Shown one piece after another: positions 16,779 to 27,202 of a DNA stretch of 64,000 nucleotides. The notes under the pieces are model-generated. The model did not search any database. It worked only from the letters and a program-made list of their open reading frames with translations, and was not told where the DNA came from. The DNA comes from Bradyrhizobium sp. C9. Its GTDB lineage: Bacteria > Pseudomonadota > Alphaproteobacteria > Rhizobiales > Xanthobacteraceae. Within the stretch, counting starts at the first letter, position 1; each line of letters opens with the position of its first letter. Position numbers and translations under genes: made by a program. The stretch is taken from positions 310,001-374,000 of the forward strand of contig NZ_NWTG01000005.1 of the NCBI RefSeq assembly GCF_002532045.1, written 5' to 3'.

Positions 16779-18071
16779 ATGAGCAAATCTTCGAAATTGA
16801 ACAGTCGCGTCAGCCGCCGGGCCGTGCTGAAGGGCGCGGCCGGCGTCGCCGGCATCGCGGCAGGCTCAGGCGCACTTACCGGATTTCCCTATGTCCATGC
16901 AGCCGATCCGAAAGTGCTGCGTTATCTCGGAACAGCAGTGAACGAAGGTGACGAGATCTCGAAGAAGTGTTTGGCAGATACCGGGATCAAGATCGAATAC
17001 ATCACGGCAACCACCGACGACGTGACCAAACGTGTGATCACCCAGCCCAACTCGTTCGATGTGCTGGATACGGAGTACTTCTCGCTGAAGAAGCTTGTGC
17101 CGTCGGGCAATATTTTCGCCCTCGACGCCAAGAAGATCAAGGAGTTCGACAATATCACGCCGGTGTTCACCAAGGGTCAATTGCCGAACGGCAAGAAGAT
17201 CGGCGACCAGGGCACCGCACCGTGGAAGGTGCTCTATCTCGAGGGCGCGAACTCCAAGACGTTCTCCAAGACGCCGACCGAGTTCGTGACGCTGATCCCC
17301 ACTGTCTATAACGCCGACACGCTTGGCATCCGGCCCGATCTGATCAAGCGGCCAATTTCATCGTGGACCGAATTGCTCAATCCCGAATTCAAGGGCAAGG
17401 CCTCGATCCTCAACATTCCGTCGATCGGAATCATGGATGCCGCGATGGTCGTCGAAGCCGGCGGTCAGCACACCTATGCCGACAAGGGCAACATGACGAA
17501 GGCCGAGATTGATCTCACCATGAAGATCATGACGGAGGCCAAGAAAGCTGGCCAGTTCCGCGCATTCTGGAAGGATTTCAACGAGTCCGTCAACCTGATG
17601 GCCTCGGGTGAAACCGTCATCCAGTCGATGTGGTCGCCCGCGGTCACCAAGGTGCGCTCGATGGGAATCGCCTGCACATTCCAGCCGCTCAAGGAAGGCT
17701 ATCGCTCATGGGCGTCGGGGTTCTGCGTATCGAAGGCGGTTACGGGGCCAAAGCTCGACTGGGCCTATGAATTCGTGAACTGGTACTTATCGGGTTGGGC
17801 CGGCGCCTATCTCAACCGCCAGGGTTACTATTCGGCTGTACTGTCGACTGCGAAGGCCAACATGACGGCGGACGAATGGGGTTACTGGATGGAGGGCAAA
17901 GCCGCTGTCGGCGACATCAAGGCGCCCGACGGCACCATCCTCGAGAAGGCCGGCGCCACGCGCGACGGCGGATCCTACGATGACCGCATGGGCGCCGTCG
18001 CCTGCTGGAATGCGGTGATGGACGAGAACGACTACATGGTGCGCAAGTGGAATGAATTTATCGCCGCTTGA
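16779..18071 (+). CDS. Pot-type ABC transporter periplasmic binding protein (Tat signal)
   Basis: A 430-residue extracellular solute-binding protein of the PotD/IdeT type. It begins with a twin-arginine signal (SRRAVLK) and an Ala-rich hydrophobic stretch ending near AHAAD-like VHAADP, so it is probably exported folded. The GAACWNAVMDEN-like C-terminus and the TLIPTVYNADTLG segment fit the class. It follows the ATPase by 18 bases and precedes both permeases. The ligand is not known; pyrimidine derivatives, polyamines or opine-like compounds are possible. Confidence 0.88.
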   Translation: MSKSSKLNSRVSRRAVLKGAAGVAGIAAGSGALTGFPYVHAADPKVLRYLGTAVNEGDEISKKCLADTGIKIEYITATTDDVTKRVITQPNSFDVLDTEYFSLKKLVPSGNIFALDAKKIKEFDNITPVFTKGQLPNGKKIGDQGTAPWKVLYLEGANSKTFSKTPTEFVTLIPTVYNADTLGIRPDLIKRPISSWTELLNPEFKGKASILNIPSIGIMDAAMVVEAGGQHTYADKGNMTKAEIDLTMKIMTEAKKAGQFRAFWKDFNESVNLMASGETVIQSMWSPAVTKVRSMGIACTFQPLKEGYRSWASGFCVSKAVTGPKLDWAYEFVNWYLSGWAGAYLNRQGYYSAVLSTAKANMTADEWGYWMEGKAAVGDIKAPDGTILEKAGATRDGGSYDDRMGAVACWNAVMDENDYMVRKWNEFIAA

Positions 18072-18143
18072 TACAATCCAGAGGACTTGCCGGGCGACGC
18101 GCTCGGCAGGTCCTCCTTCGCCATTACTGCGATCGGCCGTTCA

Positions 18144-19025
18144 ATGATGCAAGACCGCAAGACCTTCGTTGCGTGGCTTCAGGCCACACCGATGATGCTC
18201 GTTTTCGCGCTGTTCTTTCTGCTGCCGTTGCTGTTTGTGACGATTGTCAGCGCGTGGGACTACAATGAGTATGAGATGATTCCGGCGTTCAGCCTGCGTG
18301 GTTACAGCGATACGTTCGAGGGATGCATTGCCGATCTGCCAAATCTCTGCACCATCCTGAAGACCTATCTCAAGACCCTGAAGTTATGTTTGCTGACCTG
18401 GGTCCTCACCCTTCTGATCGGGTTTACGGTCGCCTATTTTCTTGCGTTCCACGTCCGGTCGAAGACTTGGCAGATCGTCCTCACCCTGCTCTGCACCATC
18501 CCGTTCTGGACGTCGAACGTCATCCGCATGATCGCGTGGATTCCGCTTCTCGGCCGGAATGGATTGGTCAACAGAGGCCTCGAGGGTGCCGGGTTGATCC
18601 ACCAACCGGTGGAGTGGCTGCTGTTCTCGGAGTTTTCCGTCGTACTTGCCCTCGTGCACCTCTTCACATTCTTCATGGTGGTGCCGATCTTCAACTCGAT
18701 GATCCGCATCGACAAGCGGTTGATCGAAGCCGCCTATGATGCCGGCGCCACCGGATGGCAGACCCTCGTGAACATCGTTATTCCTCTGGCAAAACCCGGA
18801 ATCGTGATTGGCTCGATCTTCGTGATCACGATCGTGATGGGTGATTTTGTCACGATAGGGGTGATGGGCGGCCAACAGATTGCATCTGCAGGCAAGATCA
18901 TCGAGGCCCGCCTGAACGCGCTGCAATTCCCGGCGGCCGCAGCCAATGCGGTCATCCTGCTCGGCATCACAATCCTGATCATTTCGGCGCTGACCCGAAT
19001 CGTCGATGTTCGTAAGGAATTATGA
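18144..19025 (+). CDS. Pot-type ABC transporter permease (first)
   Basis: A 293-residue inner-membrane permease with about six hydrophobic segments, of the PotB class. The EAA loop that contacts the ATPase is visible near residue 200 as EAAYDAGATGWQTLVNIVIP. The ATG at 18144 (MMQDRKTF) gives a short cytoplasmic N-terminus before the first membrane helix; an upstream in-frame TTG at 18087 would add an unlikely leader. It follows the binding-protein gene by 72 bases and is followed at once by the second permease. Confidence 0.88.
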   Translation: MMQDRKTFVAWLQATPMMLVFALFFLLPLLFVTIVSAWDYNEYEMIPAFSLRGYSDTFEGCIADLPNLCTILKTYLKTLKLCLLTWVLTLLIGFTVAYFLAFHVRSKTWQIVLTLLCTIPFWTSNVIRMIAWIPLLGRNGLVNRGLEGAGLIHQPVEWLLFSEFSVVLALVHLFTFFMVVPIFNSMIRIDKRLIEAAYDAGATGWQTLVNIVIPLAKPGIVIGSIFVITIVMGDFVTIGVMGGQQIASAGKIIEARLNALQFPAAAANAVILLGITILIISALTRIVDVRKEL

Positions 19026-19026
19026 G

Positions 19027-19905
19027 ATGGGCGAGAAGCGACCGCGATCCTTCTATCTCCTCGCCGCATTTTTCACCGCCTACGTCCTGTTTCTCTATGG
19101 ACCGATGTTTGCGATCTACATCCTGTCGTTTCAGGGACCCGATGGTGGCCTGACCTTTCCCATGAATGGCGTGTCCCTCGTGTGGTTCGGCAAGGTCTTC
19201 TCCGGTTCGGGCATCGTCGACATCGGAGCATCCTTCAAGCGATCGCTTCAGCTCGGCCTCGTCGTCATGGCGCTCACGGTCGTTCTCTCCGTGTCAGCGG
19301 GCATGGCCTTCCGGAGATCGTTCCGCGGCGCGACCTTCCTGTTTTATGTTGCCATCGCAAGCCTGATCATGCCGTCGATCATCACATCGCTTGGCATCGC
19401 CCTGGAATTCCGCCTGCTTGACGATTTCATCATCAAGAGCGGGGTCGGAGATTGGACAACGGCCATGGGCCTGTTTACGTCCGGCCTTGGCGCGCATTTG
19501 ACCTGGACCTTGCCATTTGGCCTTCTGATCATGTTTGCGATCTTCAACCGGTTCGACAGCCGTCTCGAAGAGGCGGCACGCGACCTTGGCGCAACGCCGT
19601 GGCAGACATTTCGGCACGTTGTGCTGCCGATCATATTGCCGTCTGTCGTCGGTATCGGCCTGTTTGGATTTACCTTGTCCTGGGATGAACTTGCACGCTC
19701 AAGCCAGACCATCGGTTCCGTCAATACGTTACCGCTTGATTTGCAGGGCTTGACGACCACCGTTACAAAGCCAGATATCTATGCGCTTGGAACACTGACG
19801 AGTGCCGTTTCGTTTCTCGTCATTTTCCTGGCGCTGCTTGTCATACTTGTGCTTCAGGCCCGACAAAGGCGTCACGGATCGGATGCAGGCAAGGGAATGG
19901 TGTAG
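19027..19905 (+). CDS. Pot-type ABC transporter permease (second)
   Basis: A 292-residue permease of the PotC class with about six membrane segments. Its EAA loop, EAARDLGATPWQTFRHVVLP, is near residue 185. The ATG at 19027 lies one base after the TGA of the first permease, so translation is coupled. It completes a standard ATPase, receptor, permease, permease importer. The 200 bases that follow, up to the convergent DUF35 gene, hold nothing recognisable. Confidence 0.9.
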   Translation: MGEKRPRSFYLLAAFFTAYVLFLYGPMFAIYILSFQGPDGGLTFPMNGVSLVWFGKVFSGSGIVDIGASFKRSLQLGLVVMALTVVLSVSAGMAFRRSFRGATFLFYVAIASLIMPSIITSLGIALEFRLLDDFIIKSGVGDWTTAMGLFTSGLGAHLTWTLPFGLLIMFAIFNRFDSRLEEAARDLGATPWQTFRHVVLPIILPSVVGIGLFGFTLSWDELARSSQTIGSVNTLPLDLQGLTTTVTKPDIYALGTLTSAVSFLVIFLALLVILVLQARQRRHGSDAGKGMV

Positions 19906-20105
19906 AATGGGGCTCCTGCGCGTCTCGATCGTCAGCCCGACACTGCCCCTGAGATGACGGCGAAGATTGGCCTGGTCAGCCGCGCCGTCGCGGCCCCGGA
20001 GATCATCGATCAACTTAAGCCAACGAAAGACAGGGAGACCCAAGCAAAACTGATCACACAGCGCTCCCTGCAGTGTGAATCTTTCTCTTCAGTCCACAGA
20101 CCATG

Positions 20106-20594
20106 TCAATCCGCCGATTGGCTCTCCGACACTGCGGGGCCTTGTTGGAGGCGCCATTGTAGCAGCGAATAGGCTGGATCGGACTGCAGGTGATGTTCGA
20201 AGACTCCTGCGACCGCAGTTCCGATGACGAGGGTTTGCCGGGGATCGCCCAGGAGGTTGCCCACCATCCGTACGCGGCCGGCGTGCGGCAGCTCGACGAG
20301 CAGCGCGACATACGGGCCGTGCTGCTTCAACGCCGCATGCGAGGGATGCCACACGCGTTCCCAACTGAAGATGCGTCCGATCGGTTCGACCTCAGTCCAC
20401 GTGAGATCAAAGGCGTGACAATGATGGCAGATCCATTCCGGTCCGAACTGCCAGGTAGTGCAGCGGTCACACCGTTGCACCAATAGCCGGTTTAGGCGCA
20501 AGCCCGCCCAGTAGGGTGCCGAGAGCCCATCTGGCTCGCTGACCGGGATGGGCAGCCCGGCAGGAAGATGGTGCGCACGTGCGGCCCCACTCAT
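20106..20594 (-). CDS. DUF35 OB-fold / Zn-ribbon acyl-CoA partner protein
   Basis: A 162-residue protein with a Zn ribbon (CDRC near residue 41 and CHHC near residue 55) followed by an OB fold, the DUF35 arrangement. Such proteins bind acyl-CoA and form complexes with thiolase-like enzymes, for example the Ltp2-ChsH2 aldolase of steroid side-chain breakdown. Its ATG overlaps the TGA of the thiolase-like gene (ATGA), as expected for a two-subunit complex. It is the last gene of the long operon that starts near 27.0 kb. Confidence 0.88.
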   Translation of the reverse strand: MSGAARAHHLPAGLPIPVSEPDGLSAPYWAGLRLNRLLVQRCDRCTTWQFGPEWICHHCHAFDLTWTEVEPIGRIFSWERVWHPSHAALKQHGPYVALLVELPHAGRVRMVGNLLGDPRQTLVIGTAVAGVFEHHLQSDPAYSLLQWRLQQGPAVSESQSAD

Positions 20595-21783
20595 AACGTC
20601 GCCTCCGAGCCCAGGATAAGGTTGCTGGCCGGCGTCACCATCGGGCCGCCGATGACCAATGCGACGTCGTTTCGTGGAACCTGGTTCGTCGACGTTCCGC
20701 GTACCTGCCGAACGGCTTCCAGCACGAGCTCGAGGCCGTGCATGTAGCATTCGGCAAGATTGCCACCACTGGTGTTGAGCGGCAGCCGCCCGGACGGCGC
20801 GATCAAATTGTCGACGGTCAGGAATTCGTTGGCGTCCTCCGGTTTGAAGAAGCCGTGCTCTGCCAAGGCCATCACGACGCCGCCAGTGAAATTCTCGTAC
20901 GCCTGGACCACGCCGACATCGGAGGGCCCTACTTCGGCCATGCGGTAGAGATCGGGGGCGACGGTGTCGAAACTCGCCGTGGCGTAGAGCGGCGCGTTGT
21001 GCGCCGTCGCGGCCGCGCGATGTCCGGATCCGAAGGCCGCGCCGAGCACATAGACGCCCTTGTGCCGGAAGTCGCCGGCGCGCTCCGCCGGAACCAGCAG
21101 CAAGGCTGCGGCGCCGTCGTTTTCCATGCAGCAGTCGTAGAGATGGAACGGCTCCACGATCCAGCGCGACGCATCGTATTTCTCGGCGTCCAGCGGCTTG
21201 CCGTGCATCACGGCGCGGGGGTTGGCCTGCGCATGGTGATAGGCGGCGAGCGCAATCGCGCGCAACGCCTCTTGCCGCACGCCGTGATCGTGCATGTAGC
21301 GCCGCACCCGCATGGCAAAGCGCTGCGGCGGCGCCAGCACGCCATAAGGCATCAGGTAGGACCGTTCGCCCGAAACGGTGTGGATCCCGCCCGCCTGTCC
21401 AAACCGGCCATATTGGCCCTGCGCCAGCGAGCGGAACACCACGACACAATCGGCGAGACCCGCGGCGATCGAGGCCGCCGCGTTGGCAACCGCGGCACAG
21501 CAGCCGCCGCCGCCTCCGCCCCATTGCATGGTGGCGGAGCGCAATCGATGCGTCCCCAGCGCCGCGGCCAGCCGTGAGGCTTCGCTGCGATCGTCGCTGT
21601 AGGACGAGAACCCGTCGATCTCGCGGGGATCGAGCCCGGCATCTTCGCAGGCTGCCAGAATGGCTTTCAGCGCAAGCTTGAATTCCGGGTCGGGCGAAGC
21701 GCCGTGGCGATAATACTCCGTTTCGCCAATCCCGATCACGGCCACACGGCCCCGCAGCGTCCGCTCGTCTCTCGCGCGCGCCG

Positions 21784-21787
<4 letters not shown>
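20591..21787 (-). CDS. Thiolase-like protein (SCP2/Ltp2-type, probable aldolase)
   Basis: A 398-residue thiolase-fold protein. The region where thiolases carry their nucleophilic cysteine reads MQWGGGGGGCC near residue 90 and is not a normal NxxCGSG motif. The usual GHPxGATG loop is replaced by NTSGGNLAECYMHG near residue 350, whose tyrosine resembles the catalytic tyrosine of Ltp2-type retro-aldolases. With the DUF35 partner translated from an overlapping start, carbon-carbon cleavage of an acyl-CoA by aldolase chemistry is more likely than thiolysis. It starts at a GTG overlapping the CaiB stop (GTGA). Confidence 0.85.
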
Positions 21788-23067
<1,280 letters not shown>

Positions 23068-23120
23068 CGGGAGGTCCGTCAGTTTGAGAAGTGTTGATCC
23101 GAAGGTCGCGGGCGGCGGCG

Positions 23121-24344
23121 TCAATTGCTCTTCGGTGGCTCGACGAGCGAGCATCCGCCCTGGTCAAGCGGCCGAAACGCCTCCGACCCGGACAGCATGC
23201 CGACCTGCTCCAGCAGGTCCCATTTGCTCTTCGACGCATTCGGGCTCTTCACTTTCAGGATGTACATGTTGTGAATGGCGCGGCCGTCCGCGCGCACCAC
23301 GACCGGCCCGAACAAGGCGTCGTCGATCGGCTTCTCCTTCAACTTCCGGATCACGGCAGGCGCATCATTGGTTCCTGCCGCCAACGCCGCGTTGAGATAG
23401 GCCAGCACCGAGGAATAGACGCCGGCGTGAAACGCGGTCGGCGATTGGCCGTGCTGACGCGCGCTGAACTTTGCCGACCAGGCACGGCTGGCATCGTTGA
23501 GGTCCCAGTAGAACGGCTGGGTGATGATCAGCCCCTCCCCGACAGCAAGGCCGCTCGATTCGACATCGTTGGTGGTGGTCAACAGCGCCGCGAAGGTGCG
23601 CCCGCTCTGTTTCAGCCCGAACTCGGCGGATTGCTTGATCAGGCTGACCGTGTCGCCGCCCGCGGTCGCGAATGCGATCACGTCGGCGCCGGAGCTCTCG
23701 GCTTGCAGGATGAACGAGGCATAGTCCGCATTGTTGATCGGCACATTGACCGATCCGAGCACGGTGCCGCCGCCGGTGCCGATCACCGCCGTGCCGTCGC
23801 GCACCATCGACTTGCCGAGCGCATTGTCGGTCGCGATGAAGTACCATTTCTTGCCGCCGTGACGCACGAGATAGGCACCGATCGTGTGCGAGGCCGCCCA
23901 GGTGTCGAACGTCCACTGGATCGTGTTCGGCGAGCAGTATTTCCCGGTCAGGTCGGAGGACGCCGCGCTCGACGCAATCAGCGCCGCCCTGGTGCCGCGC
24001 ACGACTTCGTTGACGGCGAGCCCGACGGCCGAGTTCGGCACGTCGGCAACCGCATCAACCTTCTCCTGATCGATCCAGCGGCGCGCGATCGCGGCGCCGA
24101 CGTCCGCCTTGTTCTGGTGATCGGCCGAAACGACGTCGACCTTGAAGTCGGGATGAATCCGCATGAAATCCTCGGCCGCCATTTTGGCCGCGGTCACCGA
24201 ACCTTCGCCGGCATTGTCCGAGTAAGGGCCGGACGCATCGTTGAGCACGCCGATCTTGAGGGAGCGCGCAGCGTCCGCCGATGCGGGCGAACTGGTGCAA
24301 GCGGCCATAAAGGCGATTGCGGCAATTTGCGAAAGATACTTCAT
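23121..24344 (-). CDS. Liv-type ABC transporter substrate-binding protein
   Basis: A 407-residue periplasmic receptor of the branched-chain-amino-acid/aromatic-acid class (type I fold). It has a signal peptide ending near SSPASADA, then LKIGVLNDASGPYSDNAGEG, the usual first strand. The DHQNKADVGAAIARRWID segment fits receptors associated with aromatic-degradation clusters. It has no permease or ATPase beside it and probably works with a Liv membrane complex encoded elsewhere. It lies inside the Rieske-oxygenase operon, so its ligand may be the aromatic substrate. Confidence 0.88.
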   Translation of the reverse strand: MKYLSQIAAIAFMAACTSSPASADAARSLKIGVLNDASGPYSDNAGEGSVTAAKMAAEDFMRIHPDFKVDVVSADHQNKADVGAAIARRWIDQEKVDAVADVPNSAVGLAVNEVVRGTRAALIASSAASSDLTGKYCSPNTIQWTFDTWAASHTIGAYLVRHGGKKWYFIATDNALGKSMVRDGTAVIGTGGGTVLGSVNVPINNADYASFILQAESSGADVIAFATAGGDTVSLIKQSAEFGLKQSGRTFAALLTTTNDVESSGLAVGEGLIITQPFYWDLNDASRAWSAKFSARQHGQSPTAFHAGVYSSVLAYLNAALAAGTNDAPAVIRKLKEKPIDDALFGPVVVRADGRAIHNMYILKVKSPNASKSKWDLLEQVGMLSGSEAFRPLDQGGCSLVEPPKSN

Positions 24345-24372
24345 TTGTTTCCACCCGCCATATGTTGTTGTT

Positions 24373-25335
24373 CTAGAGATCGAGCACGAGCGTGCGGGAC
24401 CTGGCGCCCGAGCAGCAGATCATGACGCTCGTGTTCGCCGCCTGCTCTTCCTTGCTCAGAAACTGGTCGCGATGATCGGGTATGCCCTCGAGCACGCGCG
24501 TCTCGCAGGTGCCGCACACTCCCTCGGCGCAGGCATAGTTGGCGGTGACACCGGCATCCAGCAACGCATCGAGGATCGTTTTGCCGGGCTCGACCGCGAT
24601 CGTGCGATTGCTTCGCGCCAGCTTGACGTTGAAGCCCCCATCGGTTGAGGGCGCTTCCCGGGCCTGGAAATATTCGACATGGACGCGATTGGCCGGCCGT
24701 TCGGCCGTCGCCGCCTCGAATGCCGAGAGCATGGGCACCGGACCGCAGCAATAAAGATGCGCGTGGGCCGGCGCATTGCCGACAATCGCCGGCAGGTCGA
24801 ACAGACGCCCCGATCGCTCATCGTCGAGATCGAGATGTATCCTGGAATGGAGGTCGGATCGGAATATGTCGAGCTCGTCGAGGAATGCTGCGGCGGCGCG
24901 CGTCCTCGCGGCGTAGAACAGCTCCCAGTGCCGTCCGATCGTCTCCAGGCGCCGGATCATGGACAATAGCGGCGTGATGCCGATGCCGCCGGCGATCAGG
25001 ACCGAATGCTCTGCCTCTTCGTGCAGCACGAAATTGTTGCGCGGTCTGGAGATCGTCATGATATCCCCGACCTTCGTGGAGTCGTGGACGAAGCTGGAGC
25101 CGCCCCGGCTCTCGACATCCTTGCTGACGGCGATCACATAGCGGTGGCGCTCGCGCTGATCGTTGACGAGCGAATAGCTGCGGATCATGCCGTTCGCCAG
25201 ATGCAGGTCGATATGGCTGCCGGCCGTGAACGGCGTCAGCTCTCCGCCCCTGCGCTCGATCAACTCATAGGAATTGATCCGCTCGGCCTCGTAGCCGATG
25301 CGTTTGACCAGCACGTCCTGCGTCATTTCAGCCAT
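24373..25335 (-). CDS. Rieske oxygenase reductase (phthalate dioxygenase reductase/VanB type)
   Basis: A 320-residue flavin and 2Fe-2S reductase that passes electrons from NAD(P)H to the oxygenase encoded upstream. The flavin-binding RSYSLVND is near residue 68, the nucleotide-binding IAGGIGITPLLSM near 113, and the C-terminal ferredoxin domain carries CAEGVCGTC near residue 270 with a last cysteine in MICCSG. This FMN, NAD, ferredoxin order is that of the PDR/VanB family. Its start lies 12 bases after the oxygenase stop. Confidence 0.92.
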   Translation of the reverse strand: MAEMTQDVLVKRIGYEAERINSYELIERRGGELTPFTAGSHIDLHLANGMIRSYSLVNDQRERHRYVIAVSKDVESRGGSSFVHDSTKVGDIMTISRPRNNFVLHEEAEHSVLIAGGIGITPLLSMIRRLETIGRHWELFYAARTRAAAAFLDELDIFRSDLHSRIHLDLDDERSGRLFDLPAIVGNAPAHAHLYCCGPVPMLSAFEAATAERPANRVHVEYFQAREAPSTDGGFNVKLARSNRTIAVEPGKTILDALLDAGVTANYACAEGVCGTCETRVLEGIPDHRDQFLSKEEQAANTSVMICCSGARSRTLVLDL

Positions 25336-25347
25336 GGCGGGGTGCGC

Positions 25348-26667
25348 TCACAGCTCGTAGCCGAAATCGGCACCGAGCTTCGCTCGCATGAACGGCGCAC
25401 CGACGTCGACCCAGGAATCCTCCGGCGGCAGCCGCAGCGACACCGCCCGCACCATGAACACGTCGGGGTCCAGGACACCCTTGGGCTTGACGGCGTGATC
25501 GCGATAGGCGCCGAGCGCCTCCAGAATGAAGCGCCGCGTCATCGCAATTCCCGTGTCGCTCGAGCAGAGCGTCTCCCTGGTGCGATCGAAGATCGGCGAG
25601 ACGCCACTCTGGCAGGCTCCGTCCTGCACCCAGAGCCCCGGCAGGCCCGAGAACCAGGTGGTGCGCTGCGCCTCATAGTCGAATTGAAAGCCGTTTCGCG
25701 GATTGTATTTGGTCCAGTAGCCTGCATACGGAACCGTCACCGGGTGCTGAACCAGCGCGTGGCGGCTGGCATGACCGCTCTCGCGGCCCTTGTGGCCTTC
25801 GGCGAAGACCTGCCGCGTTTTCTCCAGCAGCGGTTCCGACGGATGATAGGAGAACATGATGCAGAGCGTGTTCTCGTCGTCGATCGGCACCCAGGCGTGC
25901 CCGCTCAGATCCGGGAACGGCGACAGCGGCGGCACCAGCGTATAGAACGGCAGCATGAACTGGTTGACCCGCCAGTACAGGGTGTTGGCATCGTAATTGC
26001 GCCGCGCAGCGATGCTCATGCCGAAATCCTGCTTGATGCATTCGAAGGTCGGCCGCAGGTCGCGCTTCTGGATCCAGGCGCTGGTCGTGCCCTGGGCGTC
26101 GAGCCGGCCATGAAGGAGCGGCGCGTGCGCCGAGTCGATCTCGCCTTCGACCGCTTGCAGCCAGTTGCACTCCTGGACGCGGACCGAGATGTGCACCTGC
26201 TCGGCCGGCACCAGATTCCATTCGAGATTCGGCAGCGGCGGCAACTCGGCCTGGTCGGGACCCATATAGGTCCAGATCATTCCATTGCGCTCCTTGCAGG
26301 GATAGGCCTTGATCCGGACCCGCTCCTTGAGGCGGCTGCGCACCGGCTCGGCCGGCATGTCCGTCACCGCGCCGGTGACGTCGAATTTCCAGCCGTGATA
26401 GACGCAGCGCAGCCCGCAATCCTCGTTTCGCGCGAAGATCAGCGGCGCGCCGCGATGCGGACAGGCCTGATCGACCAGCCCTACCCGCCCCTCGGTGTCG
26501 CGGAAGGCGACCAGATCCTCGCCGAGCAGCCGGATGCGCTTGGGCTGTCCGTCCTTGGTGAGATCCGCCGACGGCAAGAAGGGAATCCAGTAAAGCCGAA
26601 ACAGATCGCCGAGCGGTGTTCCCTTGCCGACCCTCACCAGGCGTTCATTGTCTTCGCGCGAGAGCAT
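25348..26667 (-). CDS. Rieske non-heme iron aromatic oxygenase, alpha subunit
   Basis: A 439-residue oxygenase of the phthalate 4,5-dioxygenase/vanillate demethylase class. The Rieske ligands are C69, H71, C88 and H91 (CPHRG and CVYHGW). The mononuclear iron site is seen in EIDSAHAPLLHG near residue 185, giving the two histidines and the bridging aspartate. It would hydroxylate or demethylate an aromatic acid with electrons from the reductase gene that follows. No beta subunit is present, as usual for this homotrimeric class. The substrate is not evident. Confidence 0.92.
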   Translation of the reverse strand: MLSREDNERLVRVGKGTPLGDLFRLYWIPFLPSADLTKDGQPKRIRLLGEDLVAFRDTEGRVGLVDQACPHRGAPLIFARNEDCGLRCVYHGWKFDVTGAVTDMPAEPVRSRLKERVRIKAYPCKERNGMIWTYMGPDQAELPPLPNLEWNLVPAEQVHISVRVQECNWLQAVEGEIDSAHAPLLHGRLDAQGTTSAWIQKRDLRPTFECIKQDFGMSIAARRNYDANTLYWRVNQFMLPFYTLVPPLSPFPDLSGHAWVPIDDENTLCIMFSYHPSEPLLEKTRQVFAEGHKGRESGHASRHALVQHPVTVPYAGYWTKYNPRNGFQFDYEAQRTTWFSGLPGLWVQDGACQSGVSPIFDRTRETLCSSDTGIAMTRRFILEALGAYRDHAVKPKGVLDPDVFMVRAVSLRLPPEDSWVDVGAPFMRAKLGADFGYEL

Positions 26668-26680
26668 GGATTTGCCTCCT

Positions 26681-27007
26681 TCAATTGCGTGTGGCCGGGC
26701 CCGCCGCGCCGCCGAGAAGCGCGGCGACGCGGTCAGACAGTCCGAGATCCTGAGCGGTCCAAAGCGGGTCGGACCCGGTGAGCGGCTTGCGTGGAATCGG
26801 AGGCAGCTTGCCCTCCTCCACCAGGCCGACGATCAATTCAATGCGGCTCCGCTCCAGCTCCCGGAGGGCGTCCTCGACGACGGCGGCTTCCGCCGTGCAT
26901 CCCGGCAGTTCCGGATAGGCAAGCCGAACCCGCCAGTGCCCCGGCTCGGTTTCGACCGCCTCGGCCTCGAGCAAATAGGGAATCGACAGCAGCTCACGCA
27001 GGTCCAA
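26681..27007 (-). CDS. HicB-like domain protein at head of the oxygenase operon
   Basis: A 108-residue protein whose middle, YPELPGCTAEAAVVEDALREL, is the HicB antitoxin-type fold, followed by an amphipathic helix and PPIPRKPLTG. No HicA mRNase gene adjoins it. A TTG at 27007 is chosen as start because GGGAGG ends seven bases before it; an ATG at 27037 is the alternative but lacks a ribosome site. It is 13 bases before the oxygenase gene. Its role may be regulatory or accessory; a toxin-antitoxin function is unlikely without a partner. Confidence 0.7.
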   Translation of the reverse strand: MDLRELLSIPYLLEAEAVETEPGHWRVRLAYPELPGCTAEAAVVEDALRELERSRIELIVGLVEEGKLPPIPRKPLTGSDPLWTAQDLGLSDRVAALLGGAAGPATRN

Positions 27008-27046
27008 GTTCAACCTCCCTGAACGATGTCTTGGCATCGCATTTGA

Positions 27047-27081
27047 TACGTATACGTACTACATTGCAAAATGCGTGACAA
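27047..27081 (-). promoter_or_regulatory. Promoter and palindromic operator of the oxygenase operon
   Basis: Minus-strand -35 TTGTCA (27081-27076), a 17-base spacer, and -10 TACGTA (27058-27053). The -10 lies within the perfect 12-bp palindrome TACGTATACGTA at 27047-27058. A repressor bound there would block the promoter. The divergent MarR gene begins 145 bases away and is the natural candidate. Confidence 0.55.
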
Positions 27082-27202
27082 GGCCGAAAGCAGTTGCGTC
27101 GTGCCGCGAACAGACCGGGGGCGGTTCACCGCAGGGTTGAGGACGTCAGGCCAAGCTGCTAACGGCTAACGCGAATTCGAAAAATCGGAGTCCAACGACG
27201 GC

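Noticed and set aside
25006..26781. 591-codon plus-strand frame opposite the Rieske oxygenase and reductase
   Set aside because: It spans two well-supported genes on the other strand; composition is that of a shadow frame.
26681..27007. HicAB toxin-antitoxin module
   Set aside because: No HicA-sized gene lies on either side; the neighbour is an oxygenase gene 13 bases away.
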